Below, piece after piece: positions 1 to 6,288 of a stretch of DNA of 6,336 bases. Origin of the DNA: Deltaproteobacteria bacterium (GTDB lineage Bacteria > Desulfobacterota > DSM-4660 > Desulfatiglandales > HGW-15); NCBI GenBank assembly GCA_016926135.1, contig JAFGPH010000648.1, forward strand, positions 1 through 6,336. The letters are read 5' to 3'. Every line of letters starts with the position of its first letter. The first letter of the stretch is position 1. The position numbers were made by a program, and so were the translations under genes. Under the pieces are notes generated by a model. That model had not been told where the DNA came from. It saw only the letters and a program-made list of their open reading frames with translations, and did not search any database.

Positions 1-54
1 CAACGATTTCCGGGGTGCCTTACGGAACGGGACCGTGATTCTGCGTTTTCCACA

Positions 55-77
55 AGCAGCCCCACAGGGGGGCAGCT
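55..77. other. Small GC-rich stem-loop near left edge
   Basis: Positions 59-63 (GCCCC) pair with 69-73 (GGGGC) across a 5-nt loop. After an A/A mismatch, 55-57 (AGC) pair with 75-77 (GCT). No T-run follows on either strand, so it is not a canonical intrinsic terminator. It could mark the end of a gene lying to the left of the window, but no such gene can be identified here. Confidence 0.35.
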
Positions 78-102
78 CAAAGCTCAAGGCTCAAAGCCTC
101 AA
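74..102. repeat. Degenerate 7-bp tandem repeat (AGCTCAA-type), about 4 copies
   Basis: The tract reads AGCTCAA, AGCTCAA, GGCTCAA, then AGCCTCAA with one inserted base. It sits in non-coding DNA directly after the small hairpin. The period of seven and the point differences between units suggest a decayed array of a simple repeat. No function is visible. Confidence 0.7.
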
Positions 103-128
103 TACCTGAAGTTCCTTTCTCTTTCATC

Positions 129-156
129 CTTGTACCTTGCACCGTGCACCGTGAAC
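129..156. repeat. Second degenerate 7-bp tandem repeat (CTTGCAC-type), 4 copies
   Basis: Four consecutive heptamers read CTTGTAC, CTTGCAC, CGTGCAC and CGTGAAC, each differing from its neighbour by one or two bases. The period matches the array at 74-102 but the unit differs. The purine-rich stretch at about 200-240 that follows also looks repetitive (GGATCAG, GGATCGG, GACAGGA) but is too degenerate to call. Confidence 0.7.
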
Positions 157-246
157 CTTTCTTTGGGGCGGTAAGGGGCAGGGGAGAAAGTAGCCGGAGA
201 CAGGATCAGGGATCGGGACAGGAACCGGAAGAAGACCAGGCAACGG

Positions 247-549
247 ATGGATGCCGATGCCGAGAGCGTATGCCTTTCCGTCCGCCAGACCGCGAGGGCG
301 GGAGTACCCATGGATCAGACCGTTGCTCTGGTCGAAAAGGGGATCGAAAAGGGGATGACCGCCGAGGACATCGAGCGGATGACCCGGGCCGTCGCCTACG
401 CTACCACCCATGGCACCGAGGCAGAGGAGACGGTGAGGTACACGGAGAAGGTCATGGACGGCAAGGTCAAGGGTGAGGATATTGCCTTGGATGTGTACCG
501 TTGGGCGGGGCAGAAACTGGAGGAGGGTCTCAAGGGGGGCAAGCGGTAA
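247..549 (+). CDS. Small helical protein of unknown function
   Basis: I do not recognise a named family. The 100-residue product is charged, soluble and probably all-helical, with no signal peptide, membrane segment or cysteine cluster. Two similar blocks are visible: residues about 14-34 (ARAGVPMDQTVALVEKG core) and 35-55 (GMTAEDIERMTRAV core). A third segment (KVKGEDIALDVYRWAGQKL) has a related rhythm, which suggests short helical repeats. Codon use with G or C in third positions resembles the neighbours and supports real coding. The start is uncertain. ATG 247 lacks a strong ribosome binding site, while ATG 310 has GGAG five bases upstream but would cut into the first block. The frame stays open back to 175, through repetitive purine-rich DNA, so the gene may be a 5'-truncated remnant. 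It ends 29 nt before the hydrolase gene on the same strand and is probably co-transcribed with it. Confidence 0.55.
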   Translation: MDADAESVCLSVRQTARAGVPMDQTVALVEKGIEKGMTAEDIERMTRAVAYATTHGTEAEETVRYTEKVMDGKVKGEDIALDVYRWAGQKLEEGLKGGKR

Positions 550-569
550 CCCTTTTCCCGGCACGATCC

Positions 570-573
570 GGAG
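570..573 (+). promoter_or_regulatory. Ribosome binding site fixing the hydrolase start
   Basis: GGAG lies five bases upstream of ATG 579. The longer in-frame reading from ATG 501 would overlap the preceding gene by 49 bases and add a glycine-rich stretch atypical of the family, so 579 is preferred. Confidence 0.7.
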
Positions 574-578
574 ACTCT

Positions 579-1400
579 ATGATCCATGTCCATCGGGTGG
601 GTGAGGTAGTCGTCTTCCGCCTGGCCAGAAGCCTCTTCGGCCGGGGGGTTTACTACACGGCCGCCTACTACGTGGACGGTCTTCTGGTCGACACCGGATG
701 CGCCTACACCGTAGACGAACTTCTTCAAGCCTTGGAAGGGTACCCGGTGCATCTTGTGGTCAATACCCACAGCCACGAGGATCACATCGGGGCAAACCGG
801 GCCGTTCAGGCCCGGTTCGGCGCACAAATCTTCGTCCACCCCCTGGCCCGAGCCCCCCTGGCGAATCCCCGGGGAAAAATGCGTCTCCGGCCGTACCAGT
901 TGCTCATGTGGGGCTACCCCGATCCTTCAGAAGCCCTGCCTGTCGGCGACAGGATCGAAACCGAGCACTACTGCTTCGAGGTGATCCGCACTCCGGGTCA
1001 CAGTCCCGACCACATCTGTCTCTATGAACCGAATCGGGGTTGGCTCTTCTGCGGGGATGCCTATGTTGGCGGGCAGGACCGCTCCCTGAGGGCGGACTAC
1101 AACATCTGGCAGATCATCGAGTCTCTTAGGGTCATGGCCGAGAGGGAGGTCACCTGTCTCTTCCCGGGCAGTGGAAAAGAGAGAGAACGGGCCAACCCGG
1201 AGCTTTCGGCAAAAATCAGTTACCTTGAAGAGACGGCGGAGAAGGTGCTCTCCCTCCATGAGCGGGGTTGGGGGTACCCCAGGATCAGGCGGGAGCTATT
1301 CGGCCGGGAGTTGATGATCGCCTACTGGACGCTCGGCAATTTCAGTGGAAGGCATCTCGTGAGATCCTTTGTGGAGGATCGGCCGACCCATGACGTCTGA
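579..1400 (+). CDS. Metallo-beta-lactamase-fold hydrolase
   Basis: This is a 273-residue cytoplasmic metallohydrolase of the metallo-beta-lactamase superfamily, in the group resembling glyoxalase II. The signature THSHEDHIG supplies metal ligands H64, H66, D68 and H69. H141 lies in TPGHSPDH and the bridging aspartate is D160 in LFCGDAY. An N-terminal strand ending in VDTG (37-40) is the usual opening of the fold. The C-terminal part (about 205-265) is a helical extension ending in a GNFSGRHLVRSF-like tail. The family's last histidine, normally in PGHG, is replaced: the equivalent segment is PGSG with S198, so the second metal site may be weak or altered. The substrate cannot be told; members hydrolyse thioesters, phosphodiesters, lactones and other bonds. 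The gene follows the small helical protein by 29 nt and ends in a convergent intergenic region. Confidence 0.9.
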   Translation: MIHVHRVGEVVVFRLARSLFGRGVYYTAAYYVDGLLVDTGCAYTVDELLQALEGYPVHLVVNTHSHEDHIGANRAVQARFGAQIFVHPLARAPLANPRGKMRLRPYQLLMWGYPDPSEALPVGDRIETEHYCFEVIRTPGHSPDHICLYEPNRGWLFCGDAYVGGQDRSLRADYNIWQIIESLRVMAEREVTCLFPGSGKERERANPELSAKISYLEETAEKVLSLHERGWGYPRIRRELFGRELMIAYWTLGNFSGRHLVRSFVEDRPTHDV

Positions 1401-1401
1401 C

Positions 1402-1476
1402 AATGGAGTGATGGAGCAATGGAGTACTGGGTGTGAAGGAAGCACGCAGTCTTTACCGCCACTCCATCACTCCATT
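1402..1476. repeat. Inverted pair of ATGGAG octamer repeat tracts
   Basis: Starting two bases after the hydrolase stop codon, three octamers of the form ATGGAGNN run from 1403 to 1426. The opposite orientation reappears at 1461-1476. The arms 1402-1416 and 1462-1476 are a perfect 15-bp inverted repeat separated by 45 nt. The long loop and the lack of a T-run argue against a standard intrinsic terminator, although a transcript could fold here. It looks like a non-coding repeat element inserted or expanded between the convergent genes. Confidence 0.75.
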
Positions 1477-1540
1477 CCCTACCCTCACGGAGCCGGACCC
1501 GGATCTCTACGCGCTCTCGTAAGGATCTCTGCACCGATGA

Positions 1541-1572
1541 ACGAGCGCCCCACCGTCAGGGGGGTCGTTCGT
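1541..1572. other. Stem-loop between convergent genes, possible transcription end
   Basis: Positions 1541-1551 pair with 1561-1572 in eleven base pairs, one a G-T wobble, with a single bulged T at 1565 and a 9-nt loop. The stem ends in four C-G pairs. It lies 30 nt beyond the stop codon of the - strand beta-subunit gene and about 140 nt beyond the + strand hydrolase, where a shared transcription end would be expected. Neither strand has a T-run after the stem, so canonical intrinsic termination is not supported. Confidence 0.4.
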
Positions 1573-1601
1573 CACAGAACCCATAGGGATGAAATCACGC
1601 T

Positions 1602-2189
1602 TTATAGCCCAAGGTTCCTGTAGATTTCTGGCATTCGCCTTTTCGCTTCCGCTTTGACATCGAAATACTTGTGGTTCCCGTGGGAGTCCATGGAGACCGT
1701 GAGGGGACCGAAGTCCCTCACGCGGAAGTGGTAGAGGGCCTCCGGGTGGAGATGTTCCCAGTACACCGCTTCCACGGCCTCGATCTGCTCCGTTTCCAGG
1801 GCCGCGGCCCCCCCCACAATGGACAGATAGACCGCCCCGAACCGCTTCATCGCCTCCAGGCTCCCCTCCAGGAGCCCGCTCTTGCCGATGATGGCCCTGA
1901 CCCCGTAACGCTCGATCAAACCCGGCGAGAAGCGATCCATTCGGACGCTCGTGGTGGTTCCCACGCAGACCGCTTCCCACCGGTCTCCGACTTTTCGCAA
2001 ACTGGGCGCCGTGTGAATGCAGGGCATACCGCGAAGATCCACCGGGGGTTCGTGGTTCTGATCGAACATGTAGATCTGGGTAAGATCGCGGATCCCGAAC
2101 AAGGCACCGTCAAACCGCACGGTGTCCCCGATATGTAAAGCACGGATCACCTCTTCCGAAAAAGGCGTCTTCAGATGGTATTCCGCCAC
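1602..2189 (-). CDS. Fumarase/tartrate dehydratase-type hydro-lyase, beta subunit
   Basis: This 195-residue protein is the C-terminal-domain subunit of a two-subunit class I iron-sulfur hydro-lyase (fumarate hydratase, or L(+)-tartrate dehydratase TtdB type). It works in the cytoplasm with the alpha subunit encoded just upstream. Family features are the GDTVRFDG strand near residue 21, the GTTTSVRMD substrate loop (77-85, with T79 and R83 in catalytic-type positions), IGKSG (101-105, K103), the GGAAAL turn, and a C-terminal FGPLTVSMDSHGN segment that recalls tartrate dehydratase beta more than fumarase. One motif is odd: the usual RDxAH or RDxCH is RDLTQ here (R34, D35, Q38), so the conserved histidine is absent. 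The start is GTG at 2189 behind a strong GGAGGAGGG; the frame continues upstream, but into the alpha gene. Length is normal for a stand-alone beta subunit, and the gap after the alpha stop is 17 nt. Confidence 0.9.
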   Translation of the reverse strand: MAEYHLKTPFSEEVIRALHIGDTVRFDGALFGIRDLTQIYMFDQNHEPPVDLRGMPCIHTAPSLRKVGDRWEAVCVGTTTSVRMDRFSPGLIERYGVRAIIGKSGLLEGSLEAMKRFGAVYLSIVGGAAALETEQIEAVEAVYWEHLHPEALYHFRVRDFGPLTVSMDSHGNHKYFDVKAEAKRRMPEIYRNLGL

Positions 2190-2195
2190 GTTCGT

Positions 2196-2204
2196 CCCTC
2201 CTCC
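2196..2204 (-). promoter_or_regulatory. Strong ribosome binding site selecting the GTG start of the beta subunit
   Basis: On the - strand GGAGGAGGG lies six bases before GTG 2189. It sits in the 17-nt gap after the alpha stop codon and decides for the GTG start over ATG 2273, which lies inside the alpha gene. Confidence 0.8.
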
Positions 2205-2206
2205 GG

Positions 2207-3091
2207 CTAATAGCCGTACACCACCCGGCCGTCTGGGTGAACGACGGCCCTCGCCCTTCGGGCCGGCCAGCATTGGGTGTTGACGGCAATAGGGTTCTGT
2301 GTGATGTGGGTGTAAGCGCCCTCGATGTGCACCGCAAGGGTGGAGATGTCTCCCCCCAAGCCCATGGGGCCGATGCCCGTTGCATTGATGGCCCGTTCCA
2401 GTTCCTCCTCCAATTCTGCATAGAGGGGGTCCGGATTTCTCTCGCCCACGGGCCTCGCGATGGCCTCCTTGGCCAGGCGGGTGACGAGGTCCGCCGTGCC
2501 ACCGATGCCGACACCGATGACACCGGGGGGGCAGGGATTCCCGCCGGCCTGCACAAAGCTGTCCAGCACGAATTTCTTCAGGGCTGCGGTCCCATCCGCC
2601 GGGATGAACATCTTCATGGAGCTCATGTTCTCCGAACCGGAGCCCTTGGGGATCATGAGGATGTCCAGCGTGTCCCTGTCCGGGATGAAGTCGAAGTACA
2701 TGACCGGCAGTCTTTCGCCGACCGACGTTTGGGGGTTGATGCGTGTGAGGGGATGGGTGGAGCTTCCTCGAAAAGGGAATTCCAGGGTCGCCCTCTTGGC
2801 TCCTTCCTCGAGTCGTTTCCGGATCTCGGCGCCGTTCCAGTGAAAATCGCTCCCGATCTTGACCATGTAAATCGGCAGGCCCGTATCCTGACAGATGAGG
2901 GTTCTTTTCCTGTCCGCGACCTCAACGTTTTTCAGCATGGTCTCGAAAATCGTTCTTGCCGTGGCATGGGTTTCCCTGGCATGGGCCCGTCTCAAAGCGT
3001 CTCTCACGTCCGGGGGCAAATCACAAAGGGCTCGAATATAGAGTTCCTTAGCCGTTTCTTCCACCAGATTGTAGTCCAATGCCGTTTTCAT
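2207..3091 (-). CDS. Fumarase/tartrate dehydratase-type hydro-lyase, alpha subunit
   Basis: This 294-residue protein is the [4Fe-4S]-carrying subunit of a class I hydro-lyase that interconverts a hydroxy-dicarboxylic acid and its unsaturated or keto product, such as malate/fumarate. Three cysteines match the cluster ligands: C67 in ICQDTGLP, C187 in GNPCPPG and C274 in NTQCWPARR. Other landmarks are HPLTRINP (113-120), the fumarase-like PKGSGSENMSSMK (148-160), VGVGIGGT (about 193-199), and GPMGLGGD followed by a conserved histidine at 262. The KGSGSEN motif favours fumarase, whereas the cysteine-187 region and the LGIGPxGLxG-like stretch are shared with tartrate dehydratase, so the substrate stays open. 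The start is ATG 3091, six bases after GGAGG; a TTG at 3109 and an ATG at 3097 are less well placed. It lies 61 nt after the permease gene and 17 nt before the beta subunit. Confidence 0.93.
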   Translation of the reverse strand: MKTALDYNLVEETAKELYIRALCDLPPDVRDALRRAHARETHATARTIFETMLKNVEVADRKRTLICQDTGLPIYMVKIGSDFHWNGAEIRKRLEEGAKRATLEFPFRGSSTHPLTRINPQTSVGERLPVMYFDFIPDRDTLDILMIPKGSGSENMSSMKMFIPADGTAALKKFVLDSFVQAGGNPCPPGVIGVGIGGTADLVTRLAKEAIARPVGERNPDPLYAELEEELERAINATGIGPMGLGGDISTLAVHIEGAYTHITQNPIAVNTQCWPARRARAVVHPDGRVVYGY

Positions 3092-3097
3092 AAACAT

Positions 3098-3102
3098 CCT
3101 CC
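3098..3102 (-). promoter_or_regulatory. Ribosome binding site of the alpha subunit gene
   Basis: GGAGG on the - strand is six bases upstream of ATG 3091. The ATG at 3097 abuts this site and the upstream TTG at 3109 precedes it, so both are unlikely starts. Confidence 0.75.
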
Positions 3103-3132
3103 GCGTCAACGCTTGCCTTTACGTGCCGCCCG

Positions 3133-3169
3133 GAGGTGCCAGCGCTTCCCCTTCAGAGCGCTACACCTC
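3133..3169 (-). other. Stem-loop enclosing the permease stop codon
   Basis: Positions 3133-3138 (GAGGTG) pair with 3164-3169 (CACCTC). After a small internal loop, 3141-3146 pair with 3157-3162, both AGCGCT. This gives twelve pairs with a 10-nt apical loop. The stop codon of the permease (3153-3155) lies in that loop. It falls between the transporter and enzyme genes and has no T-run after it. It could therefore stabilise the 3' end of the transporter message, cause partial termination or tune coupling; this is inference from structure and position only. Confidence 0.5.
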
Positions 3170-5087
3170 TCGTAACGAGTTCTGCGAACGATTTCTTCTG
3201 GCTCTTCGCCCTTTTCCTGTAGTTGAGAAAGAACAGGGCAGCGAAGAGCGAGAGACCGAAGGCGTCCGTCACCGTCTCGGGAACCAGCCCCAGCAACCCC
3301 GCCAGAGCGAAGACCACCCGGTTCAACATGCCCACATCCGTGAAACAGTACCCCTCCAGGGAAATGGCCAGCGCGAGGGTTCCGACAATGGCGCTGAAGA
3401 ACGTCCAGAGGATGGTTGCCGGTTCTCCCATCCAGAGGAGTGCGGTGCTGTAAGCAAACATGTAGGGTACCAGGAATTTCACGAAACCCAGTTTGGAGGC
3501 AATGATGCCTGTGGTCATGACCCCGCCGCCGGAAATCGCCGCTCCGGCATAGGCGGCCAAGGCGACAGGTGGAGTGATGGCGCTCAACAGGGCGGAATAG
3601 AAGACGAACATGTGGGCAGCCATGGGGGGGATCCCGAAATTGGTCAGTGAGGGGGCGGCGATCATGGCCACCACGATGTAGGCCGGGGCCGTCGGGACCC
3701 CCATCCCGAGAATCATGCATGAGGCCATCACCATCACCAGCGCGAGGGGAAGGATTCCCATGGAGAGCCCTGTCACGATGCTCACAAACTTGATTCCCAC
3801 GCCCGTCACATCCAGCGCGCCGACCACGATGCCGGCGCAGCCGCAGGAGACGGCGATCACAATGCTGTTTCGCGCCCCAAGGATCAGTGCGTCCTTGAAA
3901 TCGCTCAGGGAGAGCCGGCTCTTTCTGTTCATCATAGAAACAGCCACCAGAGCAAGGATGCAAATGAACGCCGCATAGAAAGGAGTGAACCCTTGAACCA
4001 GAAGCGCAATCAGGACGGCCAAAGGGATCAAAAAATGGGCGCCTTCTTTGAGGGTCTTCGTCAGCGGGGGCACTTCGTCCCGTGAGATCCCTCTAAGCCC
4101 TGACTTCAGGGCCTCGAGGTGGACTGATGTGAAGAGGGCAATGTAGTAAAGCAGGGCGGGGATCAGGGCAGCCTTGGCGACTTCGATATAAGGCAGACCT
4201 AGAGTTTCAGCCATGATGAAGGCCGCCGCCCCCATGATGGGGGGCATAATCTGCCCCCCGGCGCTGGAGGCGGCCTCCACGGCCCCTGCATAATCAGGCC
4301 TGAATCCCATGCGTTTCATCAGGGGAATCGTGAACATCCCGGTACCGTAGACATTGGCCACGGAATGTCCGGACACGGTCCCGAAAAGGCCGCTTGCCAC
4401 AATGGCGACTTTGGCCGGCCCCCCTGTGGTCTTCCCCACGAGAGCCATGCTGAAATCGATGATGAACTTGGATGCCCCGGTCTTCTCCAGGAAGGCGCCG
4501 AAGAGAATGAAGAGGTACACGAACGTGGCCGAGGCGCCCACGGGAATCCCCAGAATGGCCTGGGTAGTCAGGAACATGTGATCAATGAAGATGAGCGGCG
4601 GTGTAGCCCTGATCGTGAATGGGTAAGGCAACCTATCCCCAAAAAGCGCAAAACCTATAAAGATGACAGCAATAATGGGGAGTGCGGGCCCCACAACCCG
4701 CCTTGCCGATTCCAAGCTCAGAAGAACGGTTGCTACCCCCAGGATAACATCCAGGGTGGTCATCGGGCCCCAGTACCACTCCCTTGTGACCAAGCGGTCG
4801 TGGTGGTAAACGAGGTAGGCCCCGATAGCAAGGCACAAAAGGGCCAAAGGAAGGTCGATGAGCGCGCTTTTTTCCTGCGGCCATGCCTTTTTTGTGGGGA
4901 ATAACAAAAATGCAAGCGACATGAGGGTCATCAAATGGACGGTCCTCTGCAAGAAGGCATCAAAGACCCCGAAGCCGCCGGTGTAAAGATGAAAGGAACT
5001 GATCCCGATGCCGATTATGGCTACCAATGCCTTGATCATGTATGCAAGACCCGTCGTTCGATCCCCTTGAATGGGTGTGCTTCCCAT
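3153..5087 (-). CDS. TRAP transporter fused permease (small and large membrane subunits in one chain)
   Basis: This 644-residue inner-membrane protein is the permease of a TRAP transporter, which imports organic acids using an ion gradient and a periplasmic receptor. It is a fusion of the small (DctQ-like) and large (DctM-like) subunits, the form usual for TAXI systems. The N-terminal part (about 17-150) holds several hydrophobic helices. The large-subunit part carries the family signatures GTVSGHSVANVYGTG (236-250) and SSAGGQIMPPIMGAAAF (274-290). These recur in the second half as MGVPTAPAYIVVA (462-474) and ITPPVALAAYAGAAISG (504-520), reflecting the internal pseudo-symmetry of the fold. 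Further helices fill about 535-622, followed by a basic tail (KKSFAELVTR). Length is as expected for the fused type. The start ATG 5087 has an AAAGGGG-like site upstream. The gene follows its receptor gene by 74 nt and precedes the hydro-lyase genes. Confidence 0.95.
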   Translation of the reverse strand: MGSTPIQGDRTTGLAYMIKALVAIIGIGISSFHLYTGGFGVFDAFLQRTVHLMTLMSLAFLLFPTKKAWPQEKSALIDLPLALLCLAIGAYLVYHHDRLVTREWYWGPMTTLDVILGVATVLLSLESARRVVGPALPIIAVIFIGFALFGDRLPYPFTIRATPPLIFIDHMFLTTQAILGIPVGASATFVYLFILFGAFLEKTGASKFIIDFSMALVGKTTGGPAKVAIVASGLFGTVSGHSVANVYGTGMFTIPLMKRMGFRPDYAGAVEAASSAGGQIMPPIMGAAAFIMAETLGLPYIEVAKAALIPALLYYIALFTSVHLEALKSGLRGISRDEVPPLTKTLKEGAHFLIPLAVLIALLVQGFTPFYAAFICILALVAVSMMNRKSRLSLSDFKDALILGARNSIVIAVSCGCAGIVVGALDVTGVGIKFVSIVTGLSMGILPLALVMVMASCMILGMGVPTAPAYIVVAMIAAPSLTNFGIPPMAAHMFVFYSALLSAITPPVALAAYAGAAISGGGVMTTGIIASKLGFVKFLVPYMFAYSTALLWMGEPATILWTFFSAIVGTLALAISLEGYCFTDVGMLNRVVFALAGLLGLVPETVTDAFGLSLFAALFFLNYRKRAKSQKKSFAELVTRGVAL

Positions 5088-5161
5088 GGGTTACCCCTTT
5101 CACAAAGAGTCTCTCAGCATGGTGAAAGAAGGATCACGGCATCATCCGATCCGACTCTCCA

Positions 5162-6169
5162 TCATTTCATCGGAAGGTTCCGGGCCTTGTAGTATTCCGA
5201 TGCAGCCGGGTGTAAAGGCAAGCCCAGATTTTTGGCCATATTCACGGCCTTAAAATTGGCAAGCCCGCTGTGCGTGGCCGCGAACTCCTTCTCCCGTTCC
5301 TGCATGGCCGTCAAGATGGCGTGCACCACCTTGCCGGGTACTCTCCGGTTCACAACGACTTCGCAAGGGCTGAATGGAACTACCACGTCCTTGTCGACCC
5401 CAGGGAAGGCGTTGGCAGGCAAAGCCCCGATGCCGAGTCCGAATTTCTCGCGCACCATGTCCAGGATGTCTTTGTCCCACTTAAGGACTTTGATCTGCCT
5501 TGCGTGCGCAAGATCCATGGCCCATCCGATCTTGTCCGCCCCTACAGCGAGGATTCCATCGGCATGGCCGTCTTTGATAAGGTTGACTGCGTCGGCCCAG
5601 GAGACGAAACTCAAGCGTCCCTTCCACTTCTCGGAAATATCCCCCCAGGTCATTCCCTTGGCGGCAAATATATTGCGATAAACCAGTTCAGTGGCCGTTC
5701 CCTTGTTTAGAGTACACAGCCTTATAGGGAGCTTTTTGGTGAAGAGATCTCCTACCGTGTCTACAGGCAAATCCTTCCGCACGATGACAAAGTAATTGAA
5801 GGGATTTTGGACATTCAGCAAGGCCATGGCATTCTTTATCTGCAAATCATGAAAAGGTTCCTTCTTTTTCTCCGCCATCGCACACAAATCGACTGTCGTC
5901 GAACCCAGGTCGCCTTCCCCTTTGTCAACCCTGGGAATATTCCCCACAAAACCTCCCGGAACCACGGTGATCTCTACCCTCGGATACGTGTCTTTGACGA
6001 CCTTCGCCATGGCAGTGAGGAGTACGAACCCGACCCCGCCAGGGGATGCACCGAGGGCCTTCAGCACAGCCGACGTCTTGGGGTCTGGTCGGTCGAAGGA
6101 GTGACCCTCCAGCGGCGCCAACCAGCCGATCATCAGGAAGAGACCCAAAAGCATGGTTACTTTTTTCAT
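5162..6169 (-). CDS. TAXI-family TRAP transporter solute-binding receptor
   Basis: This 335-residue protein is the periplasmic receptor that delivers substrate to the fused permease encoded next. Residues 1 to about 22 form a Sec signal peptide: KK at 2-3, a hydrophobic core MLLGLFLMIGWLAPL, then a polar stretch. No lipobox cysteine is present. The TAXI pattern follows: a glycine-rich GASPGGVGF segment (40-48), VTVVPGG-like VPGGFVGNI (70-78), and a GEGDLGSTTVD segment (84-94). The C terminus ends in LHPAASEYYKARNLP, close to the usual HPGA..YY ending. The normal GGTYY-like turn is replaced by GGVGF, so the ligand pocket may be divergent. The start is ATG 6169, with AAAGGAG six bases upstream; the frame runs open to 6292 but lacks a better start. 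TAXI receptors often bind glutamate, other dicarboxylates or 2-oxo acids; the ligand here is unknown. Confidence 0.92.
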   Translation of the reverse strand: MKKVTMLLGLFLMIGWLAPLEGHSFDRPDPKTSAVLKALGASPGGVGFVLLTAMAKVVKDTYPRVEITVVPGGFVGNIPRVDKGEGDLGSTTVDLCAMAEKKKEPFHDLQIKNAMALLNVQNPFNYFVIVRKDLPVDTVGDLFTKKLPIRLCTLNKGTATELVYRNIFAAKGMTWGDISEKWKGRLSFVSWADAVNLIKDGHADGILAVGADKIGWAMDLAHARQIKVLKWDKDILDMVREKFGLGIGALPANAFPGVDKDVVVPFSPCEVVVNRRVPGKVVHAILTAMQEREKEFAATHSGLANFKAVNMAKNLGLPLHPAASEYYKARNLPMK

Positions 6170-6175
6170 TGTATG

Positions 6176-6182
6176 CTCCTTT
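6176..6182 (-). promoter_or_regulatory. Ribosome binding site of the receptor gene
   Basis: AAAGGAG on the - strand lies six bases before ATG 6169. It selects this start over the upstream in-frame ATG at 6292, and the signal peptide begins right at it. Confidence 0.8.
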
Positions 6183-6288
6183 CCTTGTTTTTTGTGCACA
6201 GCGAACAACAACCGAATCCTTCCGTTTGGCTTCAGATTCTTGACCCCTTTTGCAGTGAACCGATCCCGGAAAGGGACGATTGCCTGGA

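Noticed and set aside
1..109. Possible tail of a + strand gene (frames ending at 38 or 109)
   Set aside because: Two frames give short plausible tails, but neither can be preferred, no family is recognisable, and the frame ending at 109 runs through the AGCTCAA repeat.
124..564. 146-codon open frame on the - strand
   Set aside because: It is antisense to the small + strand gene and runs through the heptamer repeats. The proline- and leucine-rich translation has no family features.
501..578. N-terminal extension of the hydrolase from ATG 501
   Set aside because: It would overlap the preceding gene and add a glycine-rich stretch atypical of the fold; ATG 579 has a well-spaced GGAG.
1402..1476. 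CRISPR-like array or insertion-sequence end
   Set aside because: The units are 8 bp without spacers and there is no transposase or target duplication nearby; it is better described as a small non-coding repeat element.
2237..3175. 312-codon open frame on the + strand
   Set aside because: It lies opposite the alpha subunit, whose cysteines and motifs are unmistakable. Its translation is low in recognisable motifs and rich in H, G and R, as expected for the antisense of GC-biased codons.
3106..3963. 285-codon open frame on the - strand overlapping the permease
   Set aside because: It is a shifted frame of the permease. The permease frame carries the TRAP signatures and hydrophobic helices, while this one gives an arginine- and cysteine-rich product with no domain.
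6170..6288. Promoter or sigma-54 site upstream of the receptor gene
   Set aside because: No convincing -35/-10 pair with suitable spacing and no GG/GC sigma-54 pattern was found by eye. A promoter may lie further upstream, beyond the partial gene.
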